Numbered from the stretch's first letter, positions 7,549 to 17,441 are shown. The stretch is 64,000 nucleotides of DNA from Pseudomonadota bacterium (GCA_021787615.1 JAJYLP010000002.1:1-64000); one strand, 5' to 3'. Made by a program: numbers and translations. Notes: generated from the letters alone by a model not told the origin.

Positions 7549-8333
7549 GCGCCGCATCCGAATCCGTGCGGCCCGAGCCCTCTGCCGAGGAGCGCTTCGA
7601 GTACGTGCTGCGCCTTGCGGACACCAGCCTCGTCGCTGGGCAGCGCCTCGCCGAGCTGCTCGGTCACGGTCCGACGCTGGAGGAGGATCTCGCCCTCGGC
7701 AACATGTCGCTCGATCTGATCGGCCAGGCGCGGCTGCTGCTCGCGCTCGCCGGGCGCATCGAGGGGCACGGCCGGGATGAGGATGCGCTGGCGTTTCTGC
7801 GCGATGCGCCGGATTTTCGCAATGTCGCGCTCGCCGAGCAGCCGAACGGAGATTTCGGCGAGACCCTCGTGCGCCAGTGCCTGCTCGATGCGTGGCAGCT
7901 CGAGAGCTACGAGTGTCTCACCGGCTCGAGCGACCGCGAGCTCGCCGATATTGCGCACAAGGCGGTCAAGGAGTGCCGCTATCACTGGCGCTTCAGCTCC
8001 GGGTGGCTGGCGCGTCTTGGTGACGGGACCGAAGAAAGTCATGCGCGGGTGAGCGCAGCGCTCGAGAGCCTCTGGCGCTTCACCGACGAGCTGCTCACAC
8101 CGGATGCGCTCGATGCGCGCATGGCGGTATGCGGCATCGGGCCGGCGCCGGCGCTGATTCGCGAGCGATGGGAGACGCGCATGGCCGCTGCGCTCGCGCA
8201 GGCGAAGCTCGAGCGGCCGGCACATCAGCACTATCCGTGGCACGGCAAGCGCGGCGTGCACACGGAGCATCTGGGCCACCTCCTGGCGGAGATGCAGTTT
8301 GTGCCACGCGCCTATCCGGGTGCGACATGGTGA
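7545..8333 (+). CDS. paaC: Phenylacetyl-CoA epoxidase structural subunit PaaC
   Basis: The 262-residue PaaC is a ferritin-like protein that pairs with PaaA and supports substrate binding and stability without its own active diiron site. Family stretches are clear: RLADTSLVAGQRLAELLGHGP (split: RLADTSLVAGQRLAE and LLGHGP) near residues 24-44, LEEDLALGNMSLDLIGQAR near 45-65, YHWRFSSGWLARLGDGTEES near 145-165, and the C-terminal GKRGVHTEHLGHLLAEMQ. Length agrees with the family (about 250). It overlaps paaB by 4 bp and paaD by 7 bp, typical of a tightly coupled operon. Confidence 0.94.
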   Translation: MSAASESVRPEPSAEERFEYVLRLADTSLVAGQRLAELLGHGPTLEEDLALGNMSLDLIGQARLLLALAGRIEGHGRDEDALAFLRDAPDFRNVALAEQPNGDFGETLVRQCLLDAWQLESYECLTGSSDRELADIAHKAVKECRYHWRFSSGWLARLGDGTEESHARVSAALESLWRFTDELLTPDALDARMAVCGIGPAPALIRERWETRMAAALAQAKLERPAHQHYPWHGKRGVHTEHLGHLLAEMQFVPRAYPGATW

Positions 8334-8818
8334 ATGACCCCCCCCAGGATGCCGCGCCGGCGATCCGAGTGCGACAGGTCTGGCAGACGCTCGAGTCGGT
8401 GATGGACCCGGAGATCCCGGTGGTGAGCGTGGTGGACCTCGGCATCGTGCGTCAGGTGCGCGCCGGCCAGGACGGTCAGCTGCGCGTCGGAATCACCCCG
8501 ACGTATTCCGGATGCCCTGCGACCGAAGTGATCACGCAGATGATCCGCACTGCGCTCGATCAGAGCGGATTCGCCGATGTGACGCTCGAGACGCTGCTCT
8601 GGCCGCCGTGGTCGAGTGAGTGGCTGAGTGAGGCCGGCCGGCGCAAGCTCGAGGCATACGGCATCGCTGTCGAGCGCAGCGAGCCGGGGACACTCGCCTG
8701 TCCGCGCTGCGCCAGTCGGCGCATCGAGCGGGTGAGCGAGTTCGGCTCCACCCCCTGCAAGGCCCATTACCGCTGCCTCGAGTGCCTCGAGCCCTTCGAT
8801 ACTTTCAAGTGCCTCTGA
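8327..8818 (+). CDS. paaD: PaaD, iron-sulfur assembly-type protein for the phenylacetyl-CoA epoxidase
   Basis: Taking the ATG at 8327, which overlaps the paaC stop, gives 163 residues, the normal size; the frame stays open farther upstream inside paaC but that part is not PaaD-like. The N-terminal two thirds are an MIP18/DUF59 domain (LESVMDPEIPVVSVVDLGIV about 18-38; TPTYSGCPATEVI about 58-70). The C-terminus has a four-cysteine cluster (CPRC and CLEC around a TPCK motif, about 125-160), like a zinc or Fe-S site. PaaD is thought to help mature the Fe-S centre of PaaE or the diiron oxygenase, though its exact role is less firm than that of the other subunits. Confidence 0.92.
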   Translation: MVNDPPQDAAPAIRVRQVWQTLESVMDPEIPVVSVVDLGIVRQVRAGQDGQLRVGITPTYSGCPATEVITQMIRTALDQSGFADVTLETLLWPPWSSEWLSEAGRRKLEAYGIAVERSEPGTLACPRCASRRIERVSEFGSTPCKAHYRCLECLEPFDTFKCL

Positions 8819-8819
8819 T

Positions 8820-9893
8820 ATGTTGAGATTTCATGCCCTGCGCGTCGCGGAGGTGCGGCCCGAGGCCGAAGATACGCTCGCCATCGCGCTGGCGGTTCCG
8901 CAGGAGCTGCAATGCGAGTATCGCGGCAGCCCCGGACAGCACGTCGTGCTGCGCACGCACGTGGACGGCGAGGAGCTGCGCCGCACGTATTCGCTGACCA
9001 ACGCCCCGGGCGCCGAGCGGCTGAGCCTCCTGGTTCGGTTGCAGCCGCACGGGCGCATGTCGGGCGCGCTGCAGCGGCTCGCGGCGGGAGATCGCCTTGA
9101 TCTGTTGCCGCCGAACGGCAGCTTCACGCCCCATGCCGCCGCGATCGGAGCGGGGCTGAGGGTGGCGTTCGCCGCCGGCAGCGGCATCACGCCGGTGCTG
9201 TCGGTCGCGCGCACGGTGCTCGCCGCAGGTGGCGCCATGATGATCTTCTACGGCAACCGCACCGCCGCGCGCGCGATGGGCCTCGAGGCCCTGCTGGCGC
9301 TGAAGGATCGCTACCCCGAGCGGCTCTCGCTGCACTTCATCATGAGCGGTGAGCCGCAGGAAGTGTTGCTCTACAACGGACGGCTGGAGGGCGCCAAGGT
9401 GCGCGAGCTGGCCAGGGCGTTCTTCGATCCGGCCGGCGTCAGCGAGTATTTCGTGTGCGGCCCCGGCGACATGGACCGCCAGGTGTGCGCGGTGCTCGCC
9501 GAGTTCGGCGTGCCGGCCGAACGCATCCGGGTCGAGCACTTCAGCATCGCTGCCGAGAGCGCTGCCGCCGCGCGCACCGCCGCGCCCGTGGAGGCGAAGC
9601 CGCCAGCCGGCATGGCGGAGGTCAGCGTGATTCTCGACGGGCGGCGCCGCTCCTTCGCCATGCCCATCGATGCGGACACGGTGCTCGATGCCGCCGAACG
9701 CGCCGGGCTCGAACTGCCCTTTTCCTGCCGCTCGGGGGTTTGTTCGACCTGCCGCACCAAGGTCGTGCGCGGGCAGGTGCGCATGGAACAGAACTACGCG
9801 CTCGAGGAGTGGGAGATCGAGCAAGGCTATGTGCTGGCCTGTCAGTCCAAATGTCTCAGCGGCGAGCTGGAACTCGACTACGACGAGAAGTGA
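8820..9893 (+). CDS. paaE: Phenylacetyl-CoA epoxidase reductase subunit PaaE
   Basis: A 357-residue flavin/iron-sulfur reductase that passes electrons from NADPH to the PaaA diiron site. Domains in order: an FAD-binding ferredoxin-reductase barrel (about 1-100, RRTYSLTNAP), an NAD(P)-binding domain (about 105-235, AFAAGSGITPVLSV and EYFVCGPGDMD), and a plant-type [2Fe-2S] ferredoxin domain (about 265-357). The ferredoxin loop has the four cysteines in CRSGVCSTCRTKV and the later LACQSKC. The start ATG follows the paaD stop by one base. Length and architecture match E. coli PaaE. Confidence 0.95.
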   Translation: MLRFHALRVAEVRPEAEDTLAIALAVPQELQCEYRGSPGQHVVLRTHVDGEELRRTYSLTNAPGAERLSLLVRLQPHGRMSGALQRLAAGDRLDLLPPNGSFTPHAAAIGAGLRVAFAAGSGITPVLSVARTVLAAGGAMMIFYGNRTAARAMGLEALLALKDRYPERLSLHFIMSGEPQEVLLYNGRLEGAKVRELARAFFDPAGVSEYFVCGPGDMDRQVCAVLAEFGVPAERIRVEHFSIAAESAAAARTAAPVEAKPPAGMAEVSVILDGRRRSFAMPIDADTVLDAAERAGLELPFSCRSGVCSTCRTKVVRGQVRMEQNYALEEWEIEQGYVLACQSKCLSGELELDYDEK

Positions 9894-9923
9894 GCGTGGC
9901 GGCGGCGCCGATGTGAGGTTCTC

Positions 9924-10715
9924 ATGAATTACCAGACAATTGTGTACACCGTCGCCGATGGTGTGGCGCGCCTGACGCTGAATCGACCGGAGCGGCTCAA
10001 CAGTATCAACGCGCGGATGCACGAGGAGCTGCGTCATGCGCTCGCGGCGCTCGAGTCTGACCCGGGCGCGCGCGTGCTGGTGCTCACCGGCGCGGGTCGC
10101 GCGTTCTGCGCCGGGCAGGACCTCGGCGAGCGGGGCGTGGCCCCCGGCGGCGCGGCGGTCGATCTCGGCGAGTCCATCGAGCGCAACTACAAGCCGCTGA
10201 TTCTGGGGCTGCGTCGCCTGCCGGTGCCGGTCATCGCCGCGGTCAACGGCGTGGCCGCAGGAGCCGGCGCCAACATCGCGCTCGCCTGCGATCTGGTGCT
10301 CGCCGCCCACTCGGCGAGCTTCGTGCAGGCCTTCGCGCGCATCGGGCTGGTGCCGGACTCGGGCGGGACCTGGTTCCTGCCGCGCCTCGTGGGCCCGGCG
10401 CGAGCGCTCGGGCTGGCGCTGCTCGGGGAGAAGCTGCCGGCGATCGAGGCCGCCGAGTGGGGTCTGATCTGGCGCTGCATCGATGACGATGACTTTGCCG
10501 CCGAAGTCGACTCGCTCGCCGGGCGGCTCGCCGAAGCGCCAACGCTCGCGCTGCGGCGCATCAAGCAGGCAATGGCAGACAGCTGGCGGCACACGCTCGA
10601 GCAGCAGCTCGATGTGGAGCGCGACCTGCAGCGCGAGCTCGGTTTCAGCGCCGACTATGCCGAAGGGGTCGCGGCCTTCATCGCCAAGCGCGAGCCGCGG
10701 TTCGGCGGCCGATAA
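9924..10715 (+). CDS. paaG: 1,2-epoxyphenylacetyl-CoA isomerase PaaG (crotonase family)
   Basis: A 263-residue crotonase-fold enzyme that isomerises the ring epoxide made by PaaABCE to the seven-membered oxepin-CoA. The oxyanion-hole segments AFCAGQDLGERG (about 61-72) and NGVAAGAGANIALACDLVLA (about 108-128) are intact. ARIGLVPDSGGTWFLPRLVG (about 134-155) carries the Asp expected for PaaG rather than the Glu pair of a hydratase. Close likeness to PaaG in these stretches separates it from PaaF. It starts 30 bp after paaE and ends 21 bp before paaZ, in the same operon. Confidence 0.92.
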   Translation: MNYQTIVYTVADGVARLTLNRPERLNSINARMHEELRHALAALESDPGARVLVLTGAGRAFCAGQDLGERGVAPGGAAVDLGESIERNYKPLILGLRRLPVPVIAAVNGVAAGAGANIALACDLVLAAHSASFVQAFARIGLVPDSGGTWFLPRLVGPARALGLALLGEKLPAIEAAEWGLIWRCIDDDDFAAEVDSLAGRLAEAPTLALRRIKQAMADSWRHTLEQQLDVERDLQRELGFSADYAEGVAAFIAKREPRFGGR

Positions 10716-10736
10716 CGCAAGCGGGTGAGGGGTCAG

Positions 10737-12788
10737 ATGCAACTGCAAAGCTTCATCGCGGGCCGCTGGGCAAGCGGCACGGGCAAGGCAACGGCGCTGC
10801 GGGACGCGAGCACCGGTGAGGTGGTCGCGAGCGCCACCAGCGAGGGACTCGATTTCGCCGCCATGCTCGAGCACGCACGCTCGGTGGGCGGCCCCAACCT
10901 GCGACGACTGACCTTTCACGAGCGCGCCGCGCGCTTGAAGGCGCTCGCCAAGCATCTCACCGAGAGAAAGGAGGCGCTGTATCAGCTCTCCTATGCGACC
11001 GGTGCGACCAAATCCGACTCGTTGATCGACATCGACGGCGGCATCGGCACGCTGTTCGTCTACGCCAGCAAGGGCATGAAAGAGCTTCCCGACAGCCGGG
11101 TTTACGTGGACGGCGCGGTGGAATTGCTGTCCAAGAGCGGCGGCTTCCTCGGCCAGCATATCTACCTGTCCCGGGAAGGGGCGGCGGTGCACATCAACGC
11201 CTTCAACTTCCCGGTGTGGGGCATGTTGGAGAAGCTCGCTCCGGCATTGCTCGCCGGCGTGCCGGCCATCGTCAAGCCGGCGACCGCCACCGCGTATCTC
11301 ACCGAGCTCGCGTTTCGGCAGATCATCGATTCGGGTCTGCTGCCCGAGGGGGCCGTGCAGCTGATCTGCGGCGGGGTCGGGGACCTCTTCGAGCATCTGA
11401 CCTGCCAGGACGTGATCGCCTTCACCGGCTCGGGCTCGACTGCGCGCAAGCTGCGCATGCACCCGCGGGTGGTGGATCAGTCGGTGCGCTTCACCGCGGA
11501 GACCGATTCGCTCAACTCGTGCATCCTCGCGCCCGATGCGCTCGCCGGGACGGCGGAGTTCGACCTGTTCGTGCGCGAAGTGGTGCGCGAGATGACCGTC
11601 AAGGCCGGCCAGAAATGCACCGCGATCCGCAAGGCCATCGTACCGGCCGCTCAGAGCGCGGCGGTGCTCGAGGCGCTGCGCGCTGCGCTCGCCAAGGTCG
11701 TGATCGGCGATCCGCGCGAGGAATCGGTGCGCATGGGGCCGGTGGCCTCGCTTGCGCAGCGGCGCGAGGTCCTGGAGCAGCTCGCGCGCCTCGAGCGCGA
11801 GACCGATGTGGTGTGCGGGCAGGGCGGCGAGCTGGCACTGGCCGGCGCGGATGCCGAGCGTGGCGCGTTCATCGCCCCGACCCTGCTGCACTGCCGGGAC
11901 GCGCTCAGCGCGCGGGCCATCCACGAAGTCGAGGCGTTCGGTCCGGTCAGCACGGTGGTGCCGTACCAGACTGTCGAGGAGGCGATCGAGCTTGCGCGCC
12001 GCGGGGCCGGCAGCCTCGTCGGCTCGGTGTTCAGCGCCGATGAGAACATCGCCGCGCAACTGGTGCTGGGGCTCGCGCCGTTTCACGGACGCATCCTGGT
12101 GGTCAATCGCCATTGCGCGAAGGAATCGACCGGCCACGGCTCGCCGCTGCCGCATCTTGTGCACGGCGGCCCGGGCCGGGCCGGGGGCGGGGAGGAGATG
12201 GGTGGCATCCGCGGCGTGCTGCACTACATGCAGCGCACCGCCGTGCAGGGCACGCCCGATGTGCTGAGCGCGGTCACCGGATGCTGGATCAAAGGATCCC
12301 GCGAGCTCGATCCGGGCGTGCATCCCTTCCGCAAGCCTTTCGGTACGCTGCGCATCGGCGATACGTTCCGTTCCGGGGAGCGGGAAGTGACCCTGGAGGA
12401 CATTGAGCGTTTCGCGGCGCTCTCGGGCGATCATTTCTACGCGCACATGGACGAGGCGGCCGCGCGGCGCAATCCGATCTTTGGCGGGCGCGTCGCCCAC
12501 GGGTATTTCCTGATCTCGGCGGCCGCCGGGCTGTTCGTCGATGCGCCGCTCGGCCCGGTGCTCGCCAACTACGGTATCGATGGCCTGCGCTTCACTCAGC
12601 CCGTCAAGCCGGGCGAGCGCATTCGCGTGCGCCTGACCTGCAAGGAGAAGTCGCTGCGTATCGGCCAGGGATACGGCGAGGTGCGCTGGGACACACAGAT
12701 CACCAACCAGAGCGGCGAGACGGTTGCCCAGTACGACGTGCTGACGATGGTGAGCGAGCACGAGATGCCCGACGCCGCTGCGCCATGA
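10737..12788 (+). CDS. paaZ: PaaZ, bifunctional oxepin-CoA hydrolase / 3-oxo-5,6-dehydrosuberyl-CoA semialdehyde dehydrogenase
   Basis: A 683-residue fusion. The N-terminal aldehyde dehydrogenase (about 1-520) has the catalytic cysteine in [12 protein letters not shown] (about 288) and the cofactor-binding stretch [13 protein letters not shown]. The C-terminal MaoC hydratase domain (about 535-683) has the hot-dog motif [20 protein letters not shown]. It opens the oxepin-CoA ring by hydrolysis and oxidises the aldehyde. ATG 10737 is preferred to GTG 10725: it is preceded by GAGGGG and begins [11 protein letters not shown] as family members do. This is the last paa gene here. Genes for PaaF, PaaH, PaaJ, the PaaK ligase and the PaaI thioesterase are not in the window, so the lower pathway must be encoded elsewhere. 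Confidence 0.94.
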   Translation: MQLQSFIAGRWASGTGKATALRDASTGEVVASATSEGLDFAAMLEHARSVGGPNLRRLTFHERAARLKALAKHLTERKEALYQLSYATGATKSDSLIDIDGGIGTLFVYASKGMKELPDSRVYVDGAVELLSKSGGFLGQHIYLSREGAAVHINAFNFPVWGMLEKLAPALLAGVPAIVKPATATAYLTELAFRQIIDSGLLPEGAVQLICGGVGDLFEHLTCQDVIAFTGSGSTARKLRMHPRVVDQSVRFTAETDSLNSCILAPDALAGTAEFDLFVREVVREMTVKAGQKCTAIRKAIVPAAQSAAVLEALRAALAKVVIGDPREESVRMGPVASLAQRREVLEQLARLERETDVVCGQGGELALAGADAERGAFIAPTLLHCRDALSARAIHEVEAFGPVSTVVPYQTVEEAIELARRGAGSLVGSVFSADENIAAQLVLGLAPFHGRILVVNRHCAKESTGHGSPLPHLVHGGPGRAGGGEEMGGIRGVLHYMQRTAVQGTPDVLSAVTGCWIKGSRELDPGVHPFRKPFGTLRIGDTFRSGEREVTLEDIERFAALSGDHFYAHMDEAAARRNPIFGGRVAHGYFLISAAAGLFVDAPLGPVLANYGIDGLRFTQPVKPGERIRVRLTCKEKSLRIGQGYGEVRWDTQITNQSGETVAQYDVLTMVSEHEMPDAAAP

Positions 12789-12817
12789 GCAGACAGCTGC
12801 GCGCCATGCGCAGGTGA

Positions 12818-13243
12818 GTGGCCGAGGTCATTGCCTTCTATCTGTTCAGGCGGGTGAATCCGCTCATTGCGACCATCGCGCTGTGCCGCGCCGTGGTCGG
12901 CGCCGCGACGGAAAGTCTCGACATGCGCGGATCGATACTGCCGCTGCAGATCGGCGGGGCAGGCGCGTTGGCAGCATTCAGCGCCGCGCAGAGCGATGCG
13001 CTGTCGTATGTGTCGCTGCGGCTGCAACATACAAGATCGCTGATCTCATTCCTGTTCTGCGGGCTGGATGAGCTGCTGGCCGGCCATTTGATGTTCCGCT
13101 GCGCTTTCCTGCCGCGCATCCTCGGTGTTCTGCTCGGCATCTCCGGCTTCGTCTCTCTGGCCGATCCGCTCTTGACCTTCGCAGCGCCCGCCCTTGCGGC
13201 GCTCGTTTTCCCGTGCCGGCTCGCGCTGTGCCTGTCCGGGTAG
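12818..13243 (+). pseudogene. Remnant of a DUF4386-family membrane protein
   Basis: The 141-residue frame opens directly after an in-frame TGA (12815-12817) and resembles the middle and end of DUF4386 proteins. It keeps a helix with RRVNPLIATIALCRAVVGA, and then MFRCAFLPRILGVLLGISGF and LLTFAAPALAALVFP, which are characteristic. Full members have about 60-80 further N-terminal residues with two helices, and a final helix after this point; both are missing. GTG 12818 has AGGTGA touching it, too close for a normal ribosome site. It lies 29 bp after paaZ. I read it as a decayed gene; a short expressed membrane protein is possible but less likely. Confidence 0.55.
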
Positions 13244-13408
13244 TGTCTGAGGGAGTTGTGGATGGCCGCCGTGGGACTCAATGCGCACAGGCGGCGGGCC
13301 TGGTGCGAGCCGCGGAGCACCGCTCAATCAGTGTAAGCGCTGGGGCGACTGTTCCCAACGGCGCGGAGGGCGTATGCTGCGCGCTGACGTCCTGAGGGGG
13401 AGACCGCC

Positions 13409-16400
13409 ATGCTGAAACGGTTTGGGACGGTGTTGGCGCTGCTCGCGTGCGGCTGCGTGCCCGCGCTTGGCGCCAACAGGCTGCTGCTGCGTTACCCGAC
13501 GATGTCGCGCACGCAGATCGTGTTCGAGTACGGCGGTGAGCTCTGGAGCGTCCCGCGCGCGGGTGGCCAGGCGCATGTGCTCGCCAGCGGCATTGACCTG
13601 CTCACCAAGCCGATCTTCTCGCCGAACGGTCGCTGGGTCGCCTTCTCCGGAACCTTTCAGAAGAATACCGATGTGTACGTCGTGCGCGCCGGCGGCGGGC
13701 CGCTGCATCGCCTGACGTACTATCCCGGGCCGGACGTCGCGGTGGGTTGGACTCCGGACGGCAAGAGCGTGCTGTTCCGCTCACACCGCTACAGTTTCTC
13801 CGATCCCGATCAGCTCTACACCGTGGCTGTCACCGGCGGCTTCCCGAGCGAGCTGCCCCTGCCGGCCGCGGAGATGGGGTCGTATTCGCCAGACGGCACG
13901 CACATCGCCTACGTGCCCGGCTTTCAGTGGGAGAAGTTCTGGCAGGGCTACAAGGGCGGCCAGCATACCCAGGTGTGGATCGCGCGCCTGTCGGACACGA
14001 GCGTGGTGCGCATTGCGCGTCACGATGCGAACGAGACCGATCCGATGTGGGTCGGAGATATCGTCTATTTCCTCTCCGACCGCGACGGCCCGACCACGCT
14101 GTTCGCCTATGACACCAAGAGCGGCACGGTCAAGCGCCTGATCGACAACACCGGTTTTGACATTACCTCCGCATCCGCCGGACCGGGAGGCATCATTTAT
14201 TCGCAGTTCGGCGAGCTGCATATCTATGATTTCGCCACCGGCGCGACGCATCCGGTGCGCGTGAGCGTCGCGGGGGATCTGCCGCAACTGCGCCCGTATT
14301 ACAAGCGGGTCGGCAAGGATGTCGTGCACGGCGGGATCTCTCCGAGCGGGGTGCGTGCGCTGTTCCAGGCGCACGGGGACATTCTCACCGTGCCGGTCGA
14401 GCACGGCAGCATCGTCAATCTCACTCACAGCCCGGGCGCGATGGACCGCGATCCGGCCTGGTCGCCGAACGGCCGGTGGATTGCCTACTTCTCCGATCGG
14501 GCCGGCGAGTACGACCTCTACATCCGCCGCCAGGACGGCACGGGCGCCGTGCGGCGCGTGCCGCTGGGTCAGGATGACGCATTCTACGGCCACCTGACCT
14601 GGGCGCCGGACAGCAAGCGCGTCGTGTTCAGCGATCAGAAGCTCAATCTCTGGTACGTCGATCTCGCGCAGGCGCACCCGCGGTCGGTCAGGATCGCCAC
14701 CGACGAGTTCGACTCGCCGCTGCACATGTTCGCCGCCCGCTGGTCCCCGGACAGCGAGTGGATTGCCTTTACGAGGCTGCTGCCCAACAATCTGCACGCG
14801 ATCGACATCTATTCGGTCAAGAGCGGCGCCACCCACCAGGTCACCCATGGCGGCAGTGACTGCCTCTTCCCGGTGTTCGATGCGAGCGGAAAGTATCTCT
14901 ATTTCATGTCCAGCACCAACACGGCCCTCGGCCAGGGCTGGCTCGACATGTCCTCGTTCGAGCGCCCGATGACCAGTCATGTCTACGTGACGACGCTGCG
15001 GGCGGCGCTCGCTTCGCCGCTTGCGCCGCGCGCGGGCTTCGAGACTGCGGCTCACCCGAAGAAGAAGCCGCCGCATCCGAGCCGTGCGGGTAAGCACGGC
15101 GCTTCGGGCTCAACGCCGCAGGTCACCATCGATTTCCATGGCCTGCGCGCCCGTGCGGTGCCGCTTCCCATCCCGCCCGCGAATTATCGCGCTCTGTACG
15201 CCGGCCCGGCGGGGACGCTGTTCCTGCTGCGCGCGCCGCTCGTGTTTATGCCGAGCATCGGCGGACGCAACGGCGTGCCGCTTGCGCTGCTGCGCTTCGA
15301 TCTGAAGAGCCGCAAGGCCCAGCCCCTCCTGCAAGGCGTCACGAACGTCGCGATTGCCGCCAAGGGCGGCAAGGTGCTCTATCGGCAGGGCCCGCATTGG
15401 TTCGTGGCCGCGACGCAGCCCAAAGCCAAGCCGACGCGGCTGCACCTCGCCCACATGCGCGTGTACGTGGTGCCGCGCGAGCAGTGGGCCGAGATGTACC
15501 GCGACGCGTGGCGCATCGAGAAGGCCTTCTTCTACAACCCGAAGTTCGACGGTCTCGACATCAACGCGGCCGAGAAGGAATTCGCGCACTATCTGCCCGG
15601 TATCGCGAGCCGCGACGACCTCTCGTTCCTGTTCCGGGAAATGATGAGTTACCTGTCGGTCGGCCACATGTTCATCTACGGCGGCTACCAGCCGAAGATG
15701 CAGGACATCAAAGTCGGGCTGCTCGGGGCGAATTACCGCATCGAGCACGGTCACTACCGCATCACGCGCATCTTGCGCGGCGGCCGCTGGAACCCGGGAG
15801 TCTATGCGCCGCTCGCCCAGCCGGGCCTGAAGGTGAAGGTGGGGGATTATCTGCTGGCGGTCAACGGCGTTGCGCTCGATGGCTCGATGAATCTTTACGG
15901 CGCGTTCCAGGACCTGGCGAACAAGACCGTGACGCTCACGGTCGGACCGAATCCGAGTTCGAAGGGGGCGTACCGGCTCATCGTCAAGACCATCCCCAGC
16001 GAGGCGGCGCTGCGCCATATCGCCTGGGTCGATCACAACATGCGCCTCGTGAACCGCCTCAGCGGCGGGAAGCTCGGCTATGTTTACCTGCCGGACACCG
16101 GCTGGGGCGGCTATCAGAACTTCAACCGGTACTACTTCTCGCAGATCGACAAGCAAGGCGTGATCCTCGATGAGCGCTACAACCACGGCGGGGCGCTCTC
16201 CGACTACATCATCGACAATCTGCTGCACCGGCCGATGGCCCTCATCGTCACCCGCTGGGGAAAGCCGCAGGTCGCGCCCTATGAGGCGCTGTTCGGCCCC
16301 AAGGTGATGCTCATCAATCAGTACGCCGGCTCCGGCGGCGATGCGCTGCCGTGGTATTTCAAGATGGATCACATCGGGCCGCTGGTCGGCGAGCGGACCT

Positions 16401-16717
16401 GGGGCGGGCTGGTCGGAATCTACGGCTACCCGACGCTCATGGACGGCGGCCACATTACGGCGCCGCGCGTCGCGGTCGAGGGCCTGAATGGCACGTTCCC
16501 CGTGGAGAACCACGGCGTCAGCCCCACCGTGCAGGTCTGGCAGAACCCCAAGCTGGTGCGCGAAGGGCAGGATCCGCAGCTGCAGCGCGCCGTTGCAGTC
16601 GCGCTGCAGGAGCTCAAGGCGCATCCGCCGCAGCATTACCAGCGCCCGCCGTGGCGCGATTACCATCCGAAGCTTCCGCCGCTGCCGCAGCCGCCGACCA
16701 GCGTGGGTGCTCAGTGA
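13409..16717 (+). CDS. Tricorn-like S41-family protease with beta-propeller and PDZ domains, exported
   Basis: A 1102-residue protein resembling the archaeal tricorn core protease and its bacterial homologues. Residues 1-22 form a signal peptide (basic MLKR, hydrophobic core, cleavage near LGA). Residues about 25-560 are WD/TolB-like propeller blades with repeated SPNGRWVAF, TPDGKSVLF, SPDGTHIAY and SPDSEWIAF motifs. A tricorn C1-type segment and PDZ domain (about 780-870, KVGDYLLAVNGVALDG) follow. The S41 peptidase core carries the likely nucleophile S975 in YAGSGGDALPW and a histidine H753 in SVGHMFIYGG. GGGGGAGA precedes the ATG. It probably degrades peptides in the periplasm or outer envelope. 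It is monocistronic, with a large palindrome behind it. Confidence 0.88.
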   Translation: MLKRFGTVLALLACGCVPALGANRLLLRYPTMSRTQIVFEYGGELWSVPRAGGQAHVLASGIDLLTKPIFSPNGRWVAFSGTFQKNTDVYVVRAGGGPLHRLTYYPGPDVAVGWTPDGKSVLFRSHRYSFSDPDQLYTVAVTGGFPSELPLPAAEMGSYSPDGTHIAYVPGFQWEKFWQGYKGGQHTQVWIARLSDTSVVRIARHDANETDPMWVGDIVYFLSDRDGPTTLFAYDTKSGTVKRLIDNTGFDITSASAGPGGIIYSQFGELHIYDFATGATHPVRVSVAGDLPQLRPYYKRVGKDVVHGGISPSGVRALFQAHGDILTVPVEHGSIVNLTHSPGAMDRDPAWSPNGRWIAYFSDRAGEYDLYIRRQDGTGAVRRVPLGQDDAFYGHLTWAPDSKRVVFSDQKLNLWYVDLAQAHPRSVRIATDEFDSPLHMFAARWSPDSEWIAFTRLLPNNLHAIDIYSVKSGATHQVTHGGSDCLFPVFDASGKYLYFMSSTNTALGQGWLDMSSFERPMTSHVYVTTLRAALASPLAPRAGFETAAHPKKKPPHPSRAGKHGASGSTPQVTIDFHGLRARAVPLPIPPANYRALYAGPAGTLFLLRAPLVFMPSIGGRNGVPLALLRFDLKSRKAQPLLQGVTNVAIAAKGGKVLYRQGPHWFVAATQPKAKPTRLHLAHMRVYVVPREQWAEMYRDAWRIEKAFFYNPKFDGLDINAAEKEFAHYLPGIASRDDLSFLFREMMSYLSVGHMFIYGGYQPKMQDIKVGLLGANYRIEHGHYRITRILRGGRWNPGVYAPLAQPGLKVKVGDYLLAVNGVALDGSMNLYGAFQDLANKTVTLTVGPNPSSKGAYRLIVKTIPSEAALRHIAWVDHNMRLVNRLSGGKLGYVYLPDTGWGGYQNFNRYYFSQIDKQGVILDERYNHGGALSDYIIDNLLHRPMALIVTRWGKPQVAPYEALFGPKVMLINQYAGSGGDALPWYFKMDHIGPLVGERTWGGLVGIYGYPTLMDGGHITAPRVAVEGLNGTFPVENHGVSPTVQVWQNPKLVREGQDPQLQRAVAVALQELKAHPPQHYQRPPWRDYHPKLPPLPQPPTSVGAQ

Positions 16718-16728
16718 TCGTGACTTCG

Positions 16729-16760
16729 CGCATGGCCGGCCGGCACCGGCCGGCCATGCG
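16729..16760. terminator. Long palindrome between convergent protease and wrbA genes
   Basis: CGCATGGCCGGCCGG (16729-16743) and CCGGCCGGCCATGCG (16746-16760) are perfectly complementary with only CA between them. The hairpin lies between the stops of two convergent genes, the usual place of a bidirectional terminator. There is no T run on either side, so it may act with Rho or as an mRNA-stabilising stem. Confidence 0.55.
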
Positions 16761-16772
16761 TCTCGCGTCGGG

Positions 16773-17441
16773 TCAGCGCGGCCCAGTGGTCTCCGTGGGG
16801 TTTTGCATGTCCGCCGGCGCCGCTCCGCGCTCGCCGGCGCCGCGCTCCAGCCGCGCAGCGATTTCGGCGACGTGACGACCCTGGAAGCGCGCGCCGGCCA
16901 GTTCGTTCTCGCTCGGGTGCCGGGAGCCGTCGGCGCTCGCGAGCGTTGAGGCGCCGTAGGGGCTGCCTCCCGTGACCTCATCCATGCGGGTCAGCCCGGC
17001 GAACGAGTAGGGCAGGCCGACGATGACCATGCCGTGATGGATCAGCGTGTGGTGGAAACTGGTGATGGTCGTCTCCTGGCCGCCGTGCTGGGTCGCCGTC
17101 GAGACGAACACGCTCCCCACCTTGCCCACGAGCGCGCCCTTGACCCACAGTCCGCCGGTCTGATCGAGAAAATTGCGCATCTGCGCGGCCATGTTGCCGA
17201 AGCGCGTCGGTGTGCCGAAGAGGATCGCGTCGTAGTGTGTGAGCTCATCAACGGTCGCGACCGGCGCCTTCTGCTCGGTTTTCATGCCGGCCTTGCGGGC
17301 GATGTCCTCGGGAACCAGCTCGGGCACCCGCTTGATGGTCACCGCAGTGCCGGCCAGGGAGGCGGCCCCTTCCGCGATCGCCTGCGCCATGCGCTCGACG
17401 TGGCCGTAGGAGGAGTAGTAGAGAACGAGGACTTTTGCCAT
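16773..17441 (-). CDS. wrbA: NAD(P)H:quinone oxidoreductase, WrbA type
   Basis: A 222-residue flavodoxin-fold protein. It carries the FMN-phosphate loop [19 protein letters not shown] at the start, the WrbA motif [21 protein letters not shown] (split: [11 protein letters not shown] and [10 protein letters not shown]) around residues 76-97, and [14 protein letters not shown] around 112-125. WrbA proteins are tetrameric and reduce quinones by two electrons, limiting redox cycling. ATG 17439-17441 is chosen because GGAG lies upstream and it starts [11 protein letters not shown] as in the family; ATG 17456 would add five residues. A C-terminal tail of about 20 residues ([18 protein letters not shown]) exceeds the usual 198-residue length and looks disordered. 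Confidence 0.93.
   Translation of the reverse strand: MAKVLVLYYSSYGHVERMAQAIAEGAASLAGTAVTIKRVPELVPEDIARKAGMKTEQKAPVATVDELTHYDAILFGTPTRFGNMAAQMRNFLDQTGGLWVKGALVGKVGSVFVSTATQHGGQETTITSFHHTLIHHGMVIVGLPYSFAGLTRMDEVTGGSPYGASTLASADGSRHPSENELAGARFQGRHVAEIAARLERGAGERGAAPADMQNPTETTGPR

Noticed and set aside
8805-12761. A 1318-codon open frame on the reverse strand opposite paaE-paaG-paaZ
   Set aside because: Long antisense frames arise by codon bias in GC-rich DNA; the protein has no family motif and is rich in Arg, His and Ala, while the forward genes are complete paa genes.
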